From Chryseobacterium sp. VAUSW3 (GTDB taxonomy: Bacteria; Bacteroidota; Bacteroidia; Flavobacteriales; Weeksellaceae), in the NCBI RefSeq assembly GCF_002205795.1, contig NZ_NIUY01000002.1, positions 558,001 to 622,000 on the forward strand: 64,000 nucleotides of DNA, given 5' to 3'. The number at the start of each line of letters is the position of its first letter. The stretch's first letter is position 1. A model generated the notes under the pieces. That model was not told the DNA's origin and made no database searches. It was given only the letters and a program-made list of their open reading frames with translations. Below, piece after piece: positions 34,976-43,353 of the stretch. The position numbers and the translations under genes are program-made.

Positions 34976-35320
34976 TTACCAGTTTGAACCGCCACGATTT
35001 CCTCCACCGTAACCACCGCCACGGTTTCCTCCACCGTAACCGCCTCCACGGTTATTGTCGAAACTTCTTCTTGGTTTGTCTTCTCTTGGCTTAGCCTCAG
35101 AAACGTTAAGTTCTTTACCGTCCAATTCTTTTCCGTTTAAAGCTTCGATAGCGTTTTTACCGTCTTCGTCGCCCATTTCTACGAAACCGAATCCTCTGGA
35201 TCTACCGGTTTCTCTGTCTGTAATAATTTTAGCGGAAGATACTTCGCCAAATTCTGAAAAAAGGTCCTGCAATGACTCTTCTCTTGTAGAGTAATTGATG
35301 TTTGAAACAAAAATGTTCAT
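34976..35320 (-). CDS. RNA-binding protein with RRM domain and glycine-rich tail
   Basis: A 114-aa protein starting MNIFVSNINYSTREESLQ; a Met directly before it is an equal start choice. The upstream in-frame extension is AT-rich leader, not protein. One RRM (residues 1-78) has RNP2 IFVSNI and RNP1 RGFGFVEM. The tail consists of repeated GGGYGGGNRG units with RRSFDNNR in front, like cyanobacterial and plant cold-induced Rbp proteins. The likely role is RNA chaperone activity, often cold-related. The AT-rich 100-base upstream region could hold a regulated leader. Confidence 0.93.
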   Translation of the reverse strand: MNIFVSNINYSTREESLQDLFSEFGEVSSAKIITDRETGRSRGFGFVEMGDEDGKNAIEALNGKELDGKELNVSEAKPREDKPRRSFDNNRGGGYGGGNRGGGYGGGNRGGSNW

Positions 35321-35461
35321 CATAAAAAAAATTAAAAAAATTAATACTTTGTTGAAATTATAAAAGAAACTCAACAATTGATGAACAAAGATTGATTTCG
35401 GATATAAAAACGGGTGCAAGTTACAAATTAAATTGAATTAAACAATTTTTTTAATAATCTT

Positions 35462-36325
35462 TTAATCAACCTCTTTCCCCTCAGAAGCCTGCAAAAGTCT
35501 GAACCAATCTTCCCGTTCCAATTTCAAGTCCAGAGATTTCTTTAAATCTTTGATTGTCTGTGCTTTTGAAGTGCCGATTATCGGAAGTATTCTGGCAGGA
35601 TGTAGAAGTAAAAAAGCTAACAGAATCTGACTTTCTTTCGCGCCATATTTTATACAGAGTTCATCAAGAACTTTCTTTAACCTCGCATTCTGTGCCGAAG
35701 GCTGCGTAAAATAGTTCCCCATTACCGACCAGGCCATAGGACGGAGCTTTTTAAGAAGCATCTGATCCAGCGTTCCGTTATAAAATGCATCGGTTTTATT
35801 TAGCGAAATCTCCATCTGGTTCGTAATGATAGGAAAAGCATCATTAACAAGCTCAAATTGCGAAACTGAAAAATTAGAAACACCGAAATGGCGAACTTTC
35901 TTCTGTTCGCGTAAAACATCGAAAATTTCAGCAATTTCCTCAGGATTCATTAATGGTGAAGGACGGTGCAGAAGCAGAAGATCAAGATAATCGGTTTTTA
36001 AATTTTTAAGACTTTGATTAACAGAATCTACGATATGTTTTTTAGAATAGTTGTATGATTTTATGTTGAAATTTCGGTTTTCACAGGGCATTTCGATTCC
36101 ACATTTGGAAATGAACTGTACTTCTTCCCTATTAATTTTCATCGCTGAGAATGCGTCACCAAAAAGTTTTTCTGTGGTATAGTTTCCATAAATATCTGCA
36201 TGGTCGAAAGTAAAGAGATCTTCTTCAAGCGAAACTTCAATTAAATGCTGCACATTTTTAACTGAATGATTTGCGCCCCAAATTCCCCAACGCATGGTTC
36301 CTATAATAATAGGTGAAAATGTCAT
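35462..36325 (-). CDS. aldo/keto reductase family oxidoreductase
   Basis: An NADPH-dependent TIM-barrel reductase, 287 aa, of the YdhF-like group. The catalytic tetrad is visible: Asp in FDHADIYGNY with Tyr, Lys in FISKCGIE, and His in LLLLHRPSPLMN. Cofactor segments VRHFGVSNFS, ITNQMEISL and PIIGTSKAQTI are present. The substrate is unknown. It is divergent from the T9SS-secreted protein gene and appears monocistronic. A TATTTTTG box on the minus strand lies about 17 bases before the start. Confidence 0.92.
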   Translation of the reverse strand: MTFSPIIIGTMRWGIWGANHSVKNVQHLIEVSLEEDLFTFDHADIYGNYTTEKLFGDAFSAMKINREEVQFISKCGIEMPCENRNFNIKSYNYSKKHIVDSVNQSLKNLKTDYLDLLLLHRPSPLMNPEEIAEIFDVLREQKKVRHFGVSNFSVSQFELVNDAFPIITNQMEISLNKTDAFYNGTLDQMLLKKLRPMAWSVMGNYFTQPSAQNARLKKVLDELCIKYGAKESQILLAFLLLHPARILPIIGTSKAQTIKDLKKSLDLKLEREDWFRLLQASEGKEVD

Positions 36326-36418
36326 AATACTATATATTTATTCAAAAATAAATTTTTGATAAATAAATTCTACTATTTTCAGCATAATATTTCTAAATTT
36401 GAATAAAAATTATTTATA

Positions 36419-37882
36419 ATGAAAAAACTCTCCTTTTTATTTTTAACGCTGTCTTCGACTTTTGCTTTTTCTCAGTTTGTGAGTCCAGGAACTGGGATTA
36501 CGTACAATTTAGCTTCTCTTTCTGCCGCCGCGCCTGCAGTTCTTGTAAATAACGGTACTTTTTATCAAATGACAGCCGATATCACCATTTCAAACGGCGA
36601 CACTCTTTTGATGAATGAAGACACCACCCTAAAAATTGATGGTGGCAAACAACTTACAATTGCCGGGATTTATAACACCAACGCAGGGAATATTTTAGTT
36701 ACCGCGACCGATCCCGCTGTTGTTTTCAAAGGCATCAGATTAGAATCTACCGCTGCCGTAACCATTAAAAATACCACTTTTGAATATGGCGGCGGAATAC
36801 AGGCTTTAACCGGAAATTTTTTAATGGAAAACTCTATTGTTAGGTATTTTAAATCCGGCCTTGTTACGGGAGCATCCCTTAATTTTTCCACCGGAAACCC
36901 GATTGTTAGAAATTCCCAGTTCATTGAGAATGATCTTCCTGCAGTAGCTTCAGGTGCCAACCAATCTGTTGCCTTAGAATTTACAGGAAACTATTTATAC
37001 GCCAACACCAAACTGAACTCTAACCGTCCACAAATTAATATGGGTCCCAGTGGTAGCGGAATTACCAAAATCCTTAACAACACCATTATCGGCGACCGAA
37101 CTTTAACCAAAGTTGGCGGTGTTTCTGTTTCAACTCTATTAGGTGTCGAAAATCATCCGCAGATTGAAGGCAATACTATTAAAGACAACCGTTACGGAAT
37201 TACTGTCGCAGGAAATAATTCTTCGGGGTCAATTTCAAATAACATTTTAACAGACAATAATACAGAGCCGGTTCCGGCAAACGGAGGAAGCGGAATATCT
37301 CTTTCAGGAAGCGGAAGCCAGGTAATGGCTATTAAAGTAGAAAAAAATCAGATCCGGGGAAGTCTTTGGGGAATCACAGTGATTGGGACCGCTCAGGCTG
37401 ATTTTGGCGGCGGAAGCTTAGGAAGTATCGGCGAAAATGTTTTCTATAATAATGGAAACGGTGGCCAGATCTATGCACTCTACAACAATACTCCACATCC
37501 CCTCAGCGCAACCAATAACTGCTGGCGAGAAAACGAATTATCTGATGATGCCATGGTTGAAAGTGTAATTTTCCACAGTGTAGACGATTCTACAAAAGGG
37601 ACCGTAAATTACACTCCATATTTATGTGCGCAGCCGATGTCTACAAATGATTCAAATCTGCTAAAAAGCAGCATCTATCCTAATCCAAGCAACGGAACAT
37701 TCACTTTCGATGCGGCTAAGGAAGGAAATATCGTAATAAATGATATGTCCGGAAGAGCAATTTATTCTGGAATTGTAATAAAGGGTAAAAACACTATTTC
37801 TGTCAAAGCAAAAAGTGGAATCTATCTTCTGCAGTATATTTCCGACGGAAAAATTCAATCTAATAAATTAATTATTAAATAA
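36419..37882 (+). CDS. Secreted right-handed beta-helix protein with T9SS sorting domain
   Basis: A 487-aa protein with a signal peptide (MKKLSFLFLTLSSTFAFS). The body (about residues 60-390) shows parallel beta-helix repeats with many Asn/Gly turns (IKNTTFEYGGGIQALTGNFL, GIKILNNTII-type rungs), resembling pectate-lyase-like or polymorphic-membrane folds. The last 70 residues are a type A C-terminal sorting domain for type IX secretion: SIYPNPSNGTFTFD, then NDMSGRAIYSG, ending in GIYLLQYISDGKIQSNKLIIK-type residues. It is therefore exported to the cell surface or medium. No catalytic residues were identified; it may bind or act on polysaccharide. A TAAATTTG box at 36392-36399 precedes the ATG by 19 bases. 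Confidence 0.88.
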   Translation: MKKLSFLFLTLSSTFAFSQFVSPGTGITYNLASLSAAAPAVLVNNGTFYQMTADITISNGDTLLMNEDTTLKIDGGKQLTIAGIYNTNAGNILVTATDPAVVFKGIRLESTAAVTIKNTTFEYGGGIQALTGNFLMENSIVRYFKSGLVTGASLNFSTGNPIVRNSQFIENDLPAVASGANQSVALEFTGNYLYANTKLNSNRPQINMGPSGSGITKILNNTIIGDRTLTKVGGVSVSTLLGVENHPQIEGNTIKDNRYGITVAGNNSSGSISNNILTDNNTEPVPANGGSGISLSGSGSQVMAIKVEKNQIRGSLWGITVIGTAQADFGGGSLGSIGENVFYNNGNGGQIYALYNNTPHPLSATNNCWRENELSDDAMVESVIFHSVDDSTKGTVNYTPYLCAQPMSTNDSNLLKSSIYPNPSNGTFTFDAAKEGNIVINDMSGRAIYSGIVIKGKNTISVKAKSGIYLLQYISDGKIQSNKLIIK

Positions 37883-37904
37883 TTGACGCTCAAATTAATT
37901 TATT

Positions 37905-37940
37905 TGAACTCATTCTGCTACCTACAGAATGAGTTTTTTT
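37905..37940 (+). terminator. Terminator after the T9SS-secreted protein gene
   Basis: Arms AACTCATTCTG and CAGAATGAGTT with a short loop, followed by TTTTTTT. Confidence 0.88.
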
Positions 37941-37971
37941 TATACATTTAACCCTCTTAAGATTTAATAAT

Positions 37972-38385
37972 ATGAAACTGCATACTACGAACTATAAAAA
38001 TACATTTATCGAAACATCGGAAGATATTCCGGTTTCCAAAGCTGAAATTCCACCTGTAAAGCACAACAGAACTTTAGCAAATATTCAGTTTGCAATGATT
38101 ACGGAACATCCTTATAAATTCACTTCCGATGATGTAATGTTCGAATGTTACGCGGAGAAAAATGATATTTCCTTAAAAGACAGAGCCGATGCGCGAAGAG
38201 ATTTTTTTTCAAAAGGTCAGGCTTGTTTCCGGTCTTCTGCACTTGCAAAAAGATACGGTTACGGGATTCACCACAACAGTGAAGGAAAAGTGGCAATTTT
38301 TCCTATGGAAGGTGAAGATTACAAAAACTTAGTGAATGATGATGCTGTAACCAAGGTAAAAGCCATGCGTAACAAGAGAAAATAG
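37972..38385 (+). CDS. DUF6157 family protein
   Basis: A 137-aa cytosolic protein. The N-terminus (LHTTNYKNTFIETSEDIPVS, then AEIPPVKHNRTLANIQFAMI) and the stretch HPYKFTSDDVMFECYAEKND match what I recall of DUF6157. A later SKGQACFRSSALAKRYGYGI segment is also conserved. Function unknown. It stands alone between the sorting-domain protein and rpoD, in the same direction as both but behind a terminator. Confidence 0.8.
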   Translation: MKLHTTNYKNTFIETSEDIPVSKAEIPPVKHNRTLANIQFAMITEHPYKFTSDDVMFECYAEKNDISLKDRADARRDFFSKGQACFRSSALAKRYGYGIHHNSEGKVAIFPMEGEDYKNLVNDDAVTKVKAMRNKRK

Positions 38386-38463
38386 CTTCCTGATCCTGCG
38401 GGACCTAAAAATCGTCAAATACCACCAAAAAAACATCTTAGAAACTATTTTTTCAACAATTTT

Positions 38464-38490
38464 GTAACCTTTTGCGCTCTCGTGTCGTAT
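38464..38490 (+). promoter_or_regulatory. ECF-sigma-like promoter in front of rpoD
   Basis: GTAAC at 38464-38468 and CGTAT at 38486-38490 are 17 bases apart. This arrangement resembles -35 GTAAC / -10 CGTC-type promoters read by ECF sigma factors, not the TAnnTTTG box seen elsewhere. A small hairpin (GTCCA/TGGAC, 38502-38514) follows before the ATG. Confidence 0.35.
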
Positions 38491-38527
38491 AATCTAATGC
38501 AGTCCAAAAGTGGACGGGTTTTTATAC

Positions 38528-39394
38528 ATGAGACAATTAAAAATTACAAAGCAGGTTACCAACAGAGAAACTGCATCGCTTGACAAGTATCTACAGGAAA
38601 TTGGTAAAGTGGATCTGATTACTGCCGACGAAGAGGTGGATTTGGCACAGAAAATTCGTGCCGGCGACAGAGTTGCCCTTGAAAAACTGATTAAAGCAAA
38701 CTTACGTTTCGTGGTTTCTGTTTCGAAACAATACCAAAACCAGGGACTTTCCCTACCCGATTTAATCAACGAAGGGAATCTTGGTTTGATGAAAGCTGCT
38801 AAAAGATATGATGAAACCAGAGGTTTTAAATTTATTTCTTATGCCGTTTGGTGGATTCGCCAATCGATTTTGCAGGCTTTGGCAGAACAATCCAGAATTG
38901 TAAGATTGCCTTTAAATAAAATTGGTTCGATCAATAAAATCAACAAAGCTTACGCACACCTGGAGCAAGAAAACGAAAGACCACCTTCTCCGGAAGAATT
39001 GGCGGAAGTTTTGGACATGAGCGAAGACGACATTAAAGAATCAATGAAAAACTCCGGAAGACACCTGTCGATGGATGCGCCGCTTGTAGAAGGCGAAGAT
39101 TCTAATTTATACGATGTTTTACGTTCCGGTGAATCACCAAGTCCTGATAAAGATCTGATGCTTGAATCTCTACAGATTGAAATTGAAAGAGCCCTGCAGA
39201 CTTTGACCCCAAGAGAAGCCGATTTGGTTCGTTTGTATTTCGGACTGAATGGCAAACACCCAATGACTTTAGAAGAAATTGGCGAAACTTTCGATCTTAC
39301 AAGAGAAAGAGTGCGTCAGATTAAAGAAAAAGCCATTAAAAGACTGAAACACAATACCAGAAGCAAGATTCTGAAATCTTATCTCGGTAAATAA
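38528..39394 (+). CDS. rpoD: primary RNA polymerase sigma factor RpoD
   Basis: The housekeeping sigma-70 of Bacteroidota, 288 aa from ATG 38528-38530. It lacks region 1.1 and the large insert of E. coli RpoD, as is normal in this phylum. Region 1.2 ([19 protein letters not shown]), region 2 ([36 protein letters not shown]), region 3 and region 4 ([35 protein letters not shown]) are all intact. This sigma recognises TTTG-N17-23-TAnnTTTG promoters. It is monocistronic, followed by a strong terminator. Confidence 0.96.
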   Translation: MRQLKITKQVTNRETASLDKYLQEIGKVDLITADEEVDLAQKIRAGDRVALEKLIKANLRFVVSVSKQYQNQGLSLPDLINEGNLGLMKAAKRYDETRGFKFISYAVWWIRQSILQALAEQSRIVRLPLNKIGSINKINKAYAHLEQENERPPSPEELAEVLDMSEDDIKESMKNSGRHLSMDAPLVEGEDSNLYDVLRSGESPSPDKDLMLESLQIEIERALQTLTPREADLVRLYFGLNGKHPMTLEEIGETFDLTRERVRQIKEKAIKRLKHNTRSKILKSYLGK

Positions 39395-39405
39395 TTTACA
39401 TAAAA

Positions 39406-39438
39406 CTGAAAAGGAACTCAAACGAGTTCCTTTTTTTT
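39406..39438. terminator. Terminator after rpoD (shared with the Crp-family gene)
   Basis: Arms AAGGAACTC and GAGTTCCTT around AAAC, followed by TTTTTT; A's in front allow use on the other strand as well. Confidence 0.88.
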
Positions 39439-40027
39439 ATGAAGTCTGAAAATTCTTTCTCGCGAGCTCTTTTCTTACCCGGCTTAAACTTTCCGGCGTG
39501 ATGCCAAGATAAGAAGCTACCATCCATTGCGGAACACGCAGCAAAATATCCGGATACATTTTAATGAAATTCATATAACGTTCTTCGGCAGTTTCCGCCA
39601 AAAGTGAATTCACCCGATTCTGTAAATTCCGGATATGCTTTTGCAGAAGCAAATCGTTTTTTTCAGCAGTCTTCGGGAAATGTAAACCCATATTTTTAAA
39701 GAAATCGTTTCTTAATAACAATATTTCTGATTCCTCAACGGCTTCTATATAATAGTTCGATTTTTCATTGAAGTAAAGCGAGCTTCTATCCGAAATCAAC
39801 CATTTTTCGGGGGCAAACTGAATGATGTGTTCTTTTCCGTTTTTATCAATGGAATACATTCTGAGCAATCCTTTTTCCACAAAATAAGTAGCATTACACA
39901 CCTCACCATCCTTCAGGAGAAATTCGTTCTTTGCAACACTTTTCGTTTCATAAAAACTGCTGCAGTGGGTAACTTCATTTCTCGGAATTTCTAAGATTTC
40001 GGACAAATAAGATTCTAAATTTTCCAT
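39437..40027 (-). CDS. Crp/Fnr family transcriptional regulator
   Basis: A 196-aa regulator: cyclic-nucleotide-binding-like domain (KNEFLLKDGEVCNATYFVEK, FAPEKWLISDRSSLYF) and a C-terminal helix-turn-helix (PQWMVASYLGITPESLSRVR). It resembles the flavobacterial group that responds to unknown signals. It is the last gene of a three-gene minus-strand cluster with a YtxJ-type protein (14 bases upstream) and a DUF1569 protein, so it may sense a redox or thiol-related cue; that link is inferred from position only. Confidence 0.88.
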   Translation of the reverse strand: MENLESYLSEILEIPRNEVTHCSSFYETKSVAKNEFLLKDGEVCNATYFVEKGLLRMYSIDKNGKEHIIQFAPEKWLISDRSSLYFNEKSNYYIEAVEESEILLLRNDFFKNMGLHFPKTAEKNDLLLQKHIRNLQNRVNSLLAETAEERYMNFIKMYPDILLRVPQWMVASYLGITPESLSRVRKELARKNFQTS

Positions 40028-40041
40028 CGAAATAGTCGGAA

Positions 40042-40416
40042 TTAGATTAAAGACACCGAAATGCTGTGGTGCGAAGCGTTCTTCACCGCTTTGCCGTCCT
40101 GCAGAACGATGAGTTGTGGACTTTGATGTTCAACATCTAAATCATCCGCGATTTTATTGGAAATACTACGGTTTGCCAGTAAATCGAGGAAATAGTAAGA
40201 CGCATCTTTATCAGAATTCGATACTTCCTTTTCAAAATTTTTTAACACCGTTTTACTGATGAAACATCTTGTAGAATGCTTGAAAATCACAACCTTTTTT
40301 CCGTGCGATTCTTCAAATGCTTTTTCTAAATCTGCTTCAGACTTTATATAATTCCAGAATTCCGGTGCTGATTTTTCTTCATCGGAACTTCCGAAAATTT
40401 TATTAAAAATACTCAT
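40042..40416 (-). CDS. ytxJ: bacillithiol system redox-active protein YtxJ
   Basis: A 124-aa thioredoxin-fold protein. The active-site region VIFKHSTRCFISKTVLKNFE has a single Cys (TRC) with no second Cys, which fits the monothiol bacilliredoxin-like YtxJ family (DUF2847). YYFLDLLANRSISN and HQSPQLIVLQDGKAV with the cis-Pro region complete the fold. It probably removes or carries bacillithiol mixed disulfides in the cytoplasm. The start overlaps the upstream DUF1569 stop (ATGA), so the pair is translationally coupled. Confidence 0.85.
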   Translation of the reverse strand: MSIFNKIFGSSDEEKSAPEFWNYIKSEADLEKAFEESHGKKVVIFKHSTRCFISKTVLKNFEKEVSNSDKDASYYFLDLLANRSISNKIADDLDVEHQSPQLIVLQDGKAVKNASHHSISVSLI

Positions 40417-40871
40417 AATCCAAACTGTTTTAAGTGGTGATTCAGGTGTTTATATTCCATAAATCCCCAATCTTCTTTTGTCATCTTCCCAAAAAGCGCA
40501 TGCTCCGAAAGTAAATTGTTTTTTGCTGATTTTTCCGCAAACTCATCAATAGAAGCTAATAATTCCTCACGGGACTTTTCAAAATTACAATTTTCTTTTA
40601 TAATAACTTCTTTAAAAGTTGGCATATTCGGTGGAATACCGTTATTGAAAATATTCATCTCAATTTTGGTTAAAATTCCGATCGATTTTATAAAAGGGTT
40701 AATCTTCGGCAGCACTATTTTCCCAAAGCCTACCTGCAGAATCCGGTCGCAGTGGCGGAACATCTGTGCCGCATTCATCTTTCCCCATTTCCGTTCTGCA
40801 TGTTCCTCAATCCTTAAAATCCGGGACTTTATTTCTTCTAAATGCTGCCGACTGTTAAGCGATTTTCTCAT
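40413..40871 (-). CDS. DUF1569 domain-containing protein (DinB-like fold)
   Basis: A 152-aa protein of the DUF1569 family, related to DinB/YfiT four-helix bundles that bind a metal through three His residues. Candidate ligands are MNAAQMFRHCDRILQVGFGK near residue 40 and the C-terminal EYKHLNHHLKQFGL. Bacillithiol transferases belong to this same superfamily, so its coupling to ytxJ is suggestive: it may be a thiol-dependent enzyme. That role is inference. First gene of the cluster. Confidence 0.8.
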   Translation of the reverse strand: MRKSLNSRQHLEEIKSRILRIEEHAERKWGKMNAAQMFRHCDRILQVGFGKIVLPKINPFIKSIGILTKIEMNIFNNGIPPNMPTFKEVIIKENCNFEKSREELLASIDEFAEKSAKNNLLSEHALFGKMTKEDWGFMEYKHLNHHLKQFGL

Positions 40872-41082
40872 TCTTTGATTTTGAACTGGTTTGCAGGAGG
40901 ATATTCATTTTTATATATTTTTTTGGCAGGTTTTCTATATTTCAAAACTTAAATTTAGACGATTTGTCTGCTGAATGGTTTTGGCTGAAATTTTGCGAAA
41001 ACAGTTTCGTAAATTTACGCTTTAAAATCTGAATTTTATTTCCCGTAATTTCTAAAGTTATTATAAAACAAATCCGAAAAAT

Positions 41083-41688
41083 ATGAAAAAAGCCCTCATT
41101 ATAGTGGATGTACAGAACGATTTTTGCGAAGGCGGCGCTCTTGCAGTGCCAGGAGCAAACGAAATTATTCCTTACATCAATCTGCTGATGGAAGAAAATG
41201 AATACGACCAAATCGTCCTTACCCAGGACTGGCATCCTGCGAACCACAAAAGTTTTGCTTCAAATAACGGAAAGAAAGTTGGCGAAACCATCATTCTCAA
41301 CGGAATTCCACAGTTTATGTGGCCAGATCATTGCGTTCAGGACACGTTCGGTGCTGACTTCCATAAGGATCTGAACCGCGATAAAGTAACCCACATCGTT
41401 CAGAAAGGTAAAAATCCCGAAGTCGACAGTTACAGCGGATTTCAGGACAATAATCATTTTGTAAAAACCGGACTGGATGATTTTTTAAAATATCACGACA
41501 TACAGTTGCTTGAAATCGTCGGTTTAGCTTTGGATTACTGTGTGAAATTTACCTGTCTGGATGCTGTACAACTGGGTTATATAACTTGTCTGCACTTCAA
41601 CGGAACGCGAGCGGTGAATGTAAAACCCGACAACGGAAAAGATGCAATCTTCGGATTGCTGCAAAATTCTGTCACGGTTTTAGGTTAA
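41083..41688 (+). CDS. pncA: nicotinamidase
   Basis: Hydrolyses nicotinamide to nicotinate and ammonia in NAD salvage. The 201-aa protein is a cysteine-hydrolase-superfamily member. Catalytic triad: Asp in IIVDVQNDFCEGG, Lys in VQKGKNPEVDSYSGF, Cys in GLALDYCVKFTCLDA. Metal ligands are in TQDWHPANHKSF. The same triad lets PncA convert pyrazinamide. It is monocistronic, ending in a strong terminator. Confidence 0.95.
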   Translation: MKKALIIVDVQNDFCEGGALAVPGANEIIPYINLLMEENEYDQIVLTQDWHPANHKSFASNNGKKVGETIILNGIPQFMWPDHCVQDTFGADFHKDLNRDKVTHIVQKGKNPEVDSYSGFQDNNHFVKTGLDDFLKYHDIQLLEIVGLALDYCVKFTCLDAVQLGYITCLHFNGTRAVNVKPDNGKDAIFGLLQNSVTVLG

Positions 41689-41708
41689 AAATTTTAAAAA
41701 TTCAACAT

Positions 41709-41742
41709 TAACTCCTCATTCTATCTGAGGAGTTTTTTTTGT
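41709..41742 (+). terminator. Terminator after pncA
   Basis: Arms ACTCCTCA and TGAGGAGT with a seven-base loop and TTTTTTT on the plus strand. Confidence 0.88.
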
Positions 41743-41799
41743 TTTTTTAATATTATTAAATTTGAATTAAAAGATATATTTTTATCAAAATTTTTCAAT

Positions 41800-43341
41800 T
41801 TGAAGACTACCCTACAGCTTTTTTTACTGGCGCTGCTCACCTCCTGTGTTTCTGTAAAAAAGCATAATGCAAAACATGAAATCCTTATTGCGCCAGAAAA
41901 ACTGAAACAGGATGTTGATTTCAGCTATAAGAAATTGCAGAAACTGCATCCAAATTTGTATTGGTATATTTCTAAAGACTCTCTGGATTACAAATTCGAC
42001 AGTTTAAAAAACAGTATTCGCCAACCTTTGAAACCTAATGAGTTTTACCGCAAACTGGCGCCGGTTATTGCACAGATCAAGGAAGGTCATCTGCGGCTCG
42101 TTCCGCTTGAAAAACGGTTAACTCGGAAAGAAATGAAAAATCTGGAAAAGCAAAAAGGGTTACTAAGCCGTTATAATTTTGTGCTCGATGGCAACAGAAT
42201 ATTTGTAAAAGACAATGCCGAAAAAATCCCCAATATGAATGTGGGTACAGAAATTCTGAAAATAAAAGACATTCCGGTAAAGGATCTCTTGGAAAGTTAT
42301 CGCCCATTCGTGAACAGTGATGGTGAAAACCAGACTTTCCAGAAATATATTCTTGCCAGAAGATGGCCCTCTTATTTCACCGCAGACCACGGAATTCTCG
42401 ACAGTGTGAAAATTGAAGCCCAATACAGAAACGAAATTAAAACATTCTACCTTAAAAGAGAAAAAATCACCAAAACTGAAAAGAAAAAAGTAGAAAACGC
42501 CAACAAAAAAATTAAGAAAAGCGAAAAAGGAAAAACCAAAGATTATAATGTAATTACCAAAAGTTTCAACCGCGACCTGCAGTTTCCTGTTAAAGACAGC
42601 ACTGTCGCTTACATGAAAATCAAAACTTTCTCGGGAACCTATTCGCGGAAGTTTTACAGAGAAAGCTTCGAAACGCTAAAAAAATCACCTGCAAAATATT
42701 TAATCCTGGATATACGCGACAACCTGGGTGGTTCGCTTGCGGAGATCAACAACCTTTATTCTTATTTGGTTTCAGAAAAATTTCAGTTTATCAATGATAT
42801 TGAGATTACCTCGCCTTCGGCAATGTACCAGGCCAATTATTTCTCAGAATTCTCGTGGCTTACAAAACCATTTGCAGTGGCGGGTTATCCATTTTATCTG
42901 ATGGGAACGGCGCTGTCGATAAAGAAAGAATCCGATCGTTTTTACCTGAGGAATAATGGGATTTTCGGGCTCAAAAAACCAAAAGAAAATAACTTTAAAG
43001 GGAAAATATACGTGCTGATCAACGGGAGCAGTTTTTCTGCCGCCTCCATCCTGCCTTCAAAACTTAAGCATGAAAAACGTGCTTTTCTGGTAGGCGAAGA
43101 AACCGGTGGAGCGAACGACGGAACAGTTGCAGGCCGCTACTCTACCAAAAAACTGCCAACTTCTAAACTCTATCTGCCAATTGGTCTAATGCTGATTCAG
43201 CCAAGTATTGAATTTACCCACACCAAAAAAGGAGTGATTCCGGATCATGAAATTATCCCGACGCTTCAGGAAGTTCTTGCAAAAAAAGACATCCAGCTGG
43301 ATTGGGTTATGGACAAAATCAAAGAAGATTCTTCCCAATAA
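41800..43341 (+). CDS. S41 family peptidase, lipoprotein (TTG start)
   Basis: A 513-aa C-terminal-processing-type serine peptidase. No in-frame ATG exists nearby upstream; a TTG at 41800-41802 opens a good lipoprotein signal (MKTTLQLFLLALLTSCVSVK, lipobox LLTSC), so I use it. The peptidase core (about residues 260-500) has YLILDIRDNLGGSLAEINNL, the nucleophile Ser region VLINGSSFSAASILPSKLKH and FLVGEETGGANDGT. A Lys-rich insert (residues about 222-245, KITKTEKKKVENANKKIKK) precedes it. It is attached to the outer or inner membrane on the periplasmic side. A TAAATTTG box lies at 41757-41764. Confidence 0.85.
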   Translation: MKTTLQLFLLALLTSCVSVKKHNAKHEILIAPEKLKQDVDFSYKKLQKLHPNLYWYISKDSLDYKFDSLKNSIRQPLKPNEFYRKLAPVIAQIKEGHLRLVPLEKRLTRKEMKNLEKQKGLLSRYNFVLDGNRIFVKDNAEKIPNMNVGTEILKIKDIPVKDLLESYRPFVNSDGENQTFQKYILARRWPSYFTADHGILDSVKIEAQYRNEIKTFYLKREKITKTEKKKVENANKKIKKSEKGKTKDYNVITKSFNRDLQFPVKDSTVAYMKIKTFSGTYSRKFYRESFETLKKSPAKYLILDIRDNLGGSLAEINNLYSYLVSEKFQFINDIEITSPSAMYQANYFSEFSWLTKPFAVAGYPFYLMGTALSIKKESDRFYLRNNGIFGLKKPKENNFKGKIYVLINGSSFSAASILPSKLKHEKRAFLVGEETGGANDGTVAGRYSTKKLPTSKLYLPIGLMLIQPSIEFTHTKKGVIPDHEIIPTLQEVLAKKDIQLDWVMDKIKEDSSQ

Positions 43342-43353
43342 CATTCCGGTTTT

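Noticed and set aside
34976-35060. Short tandem repeats that resemble an array
   Set aside because: They encode the GGGYGGGNRG tail of the RRM protein, not CRISPR units; no spacers are present.
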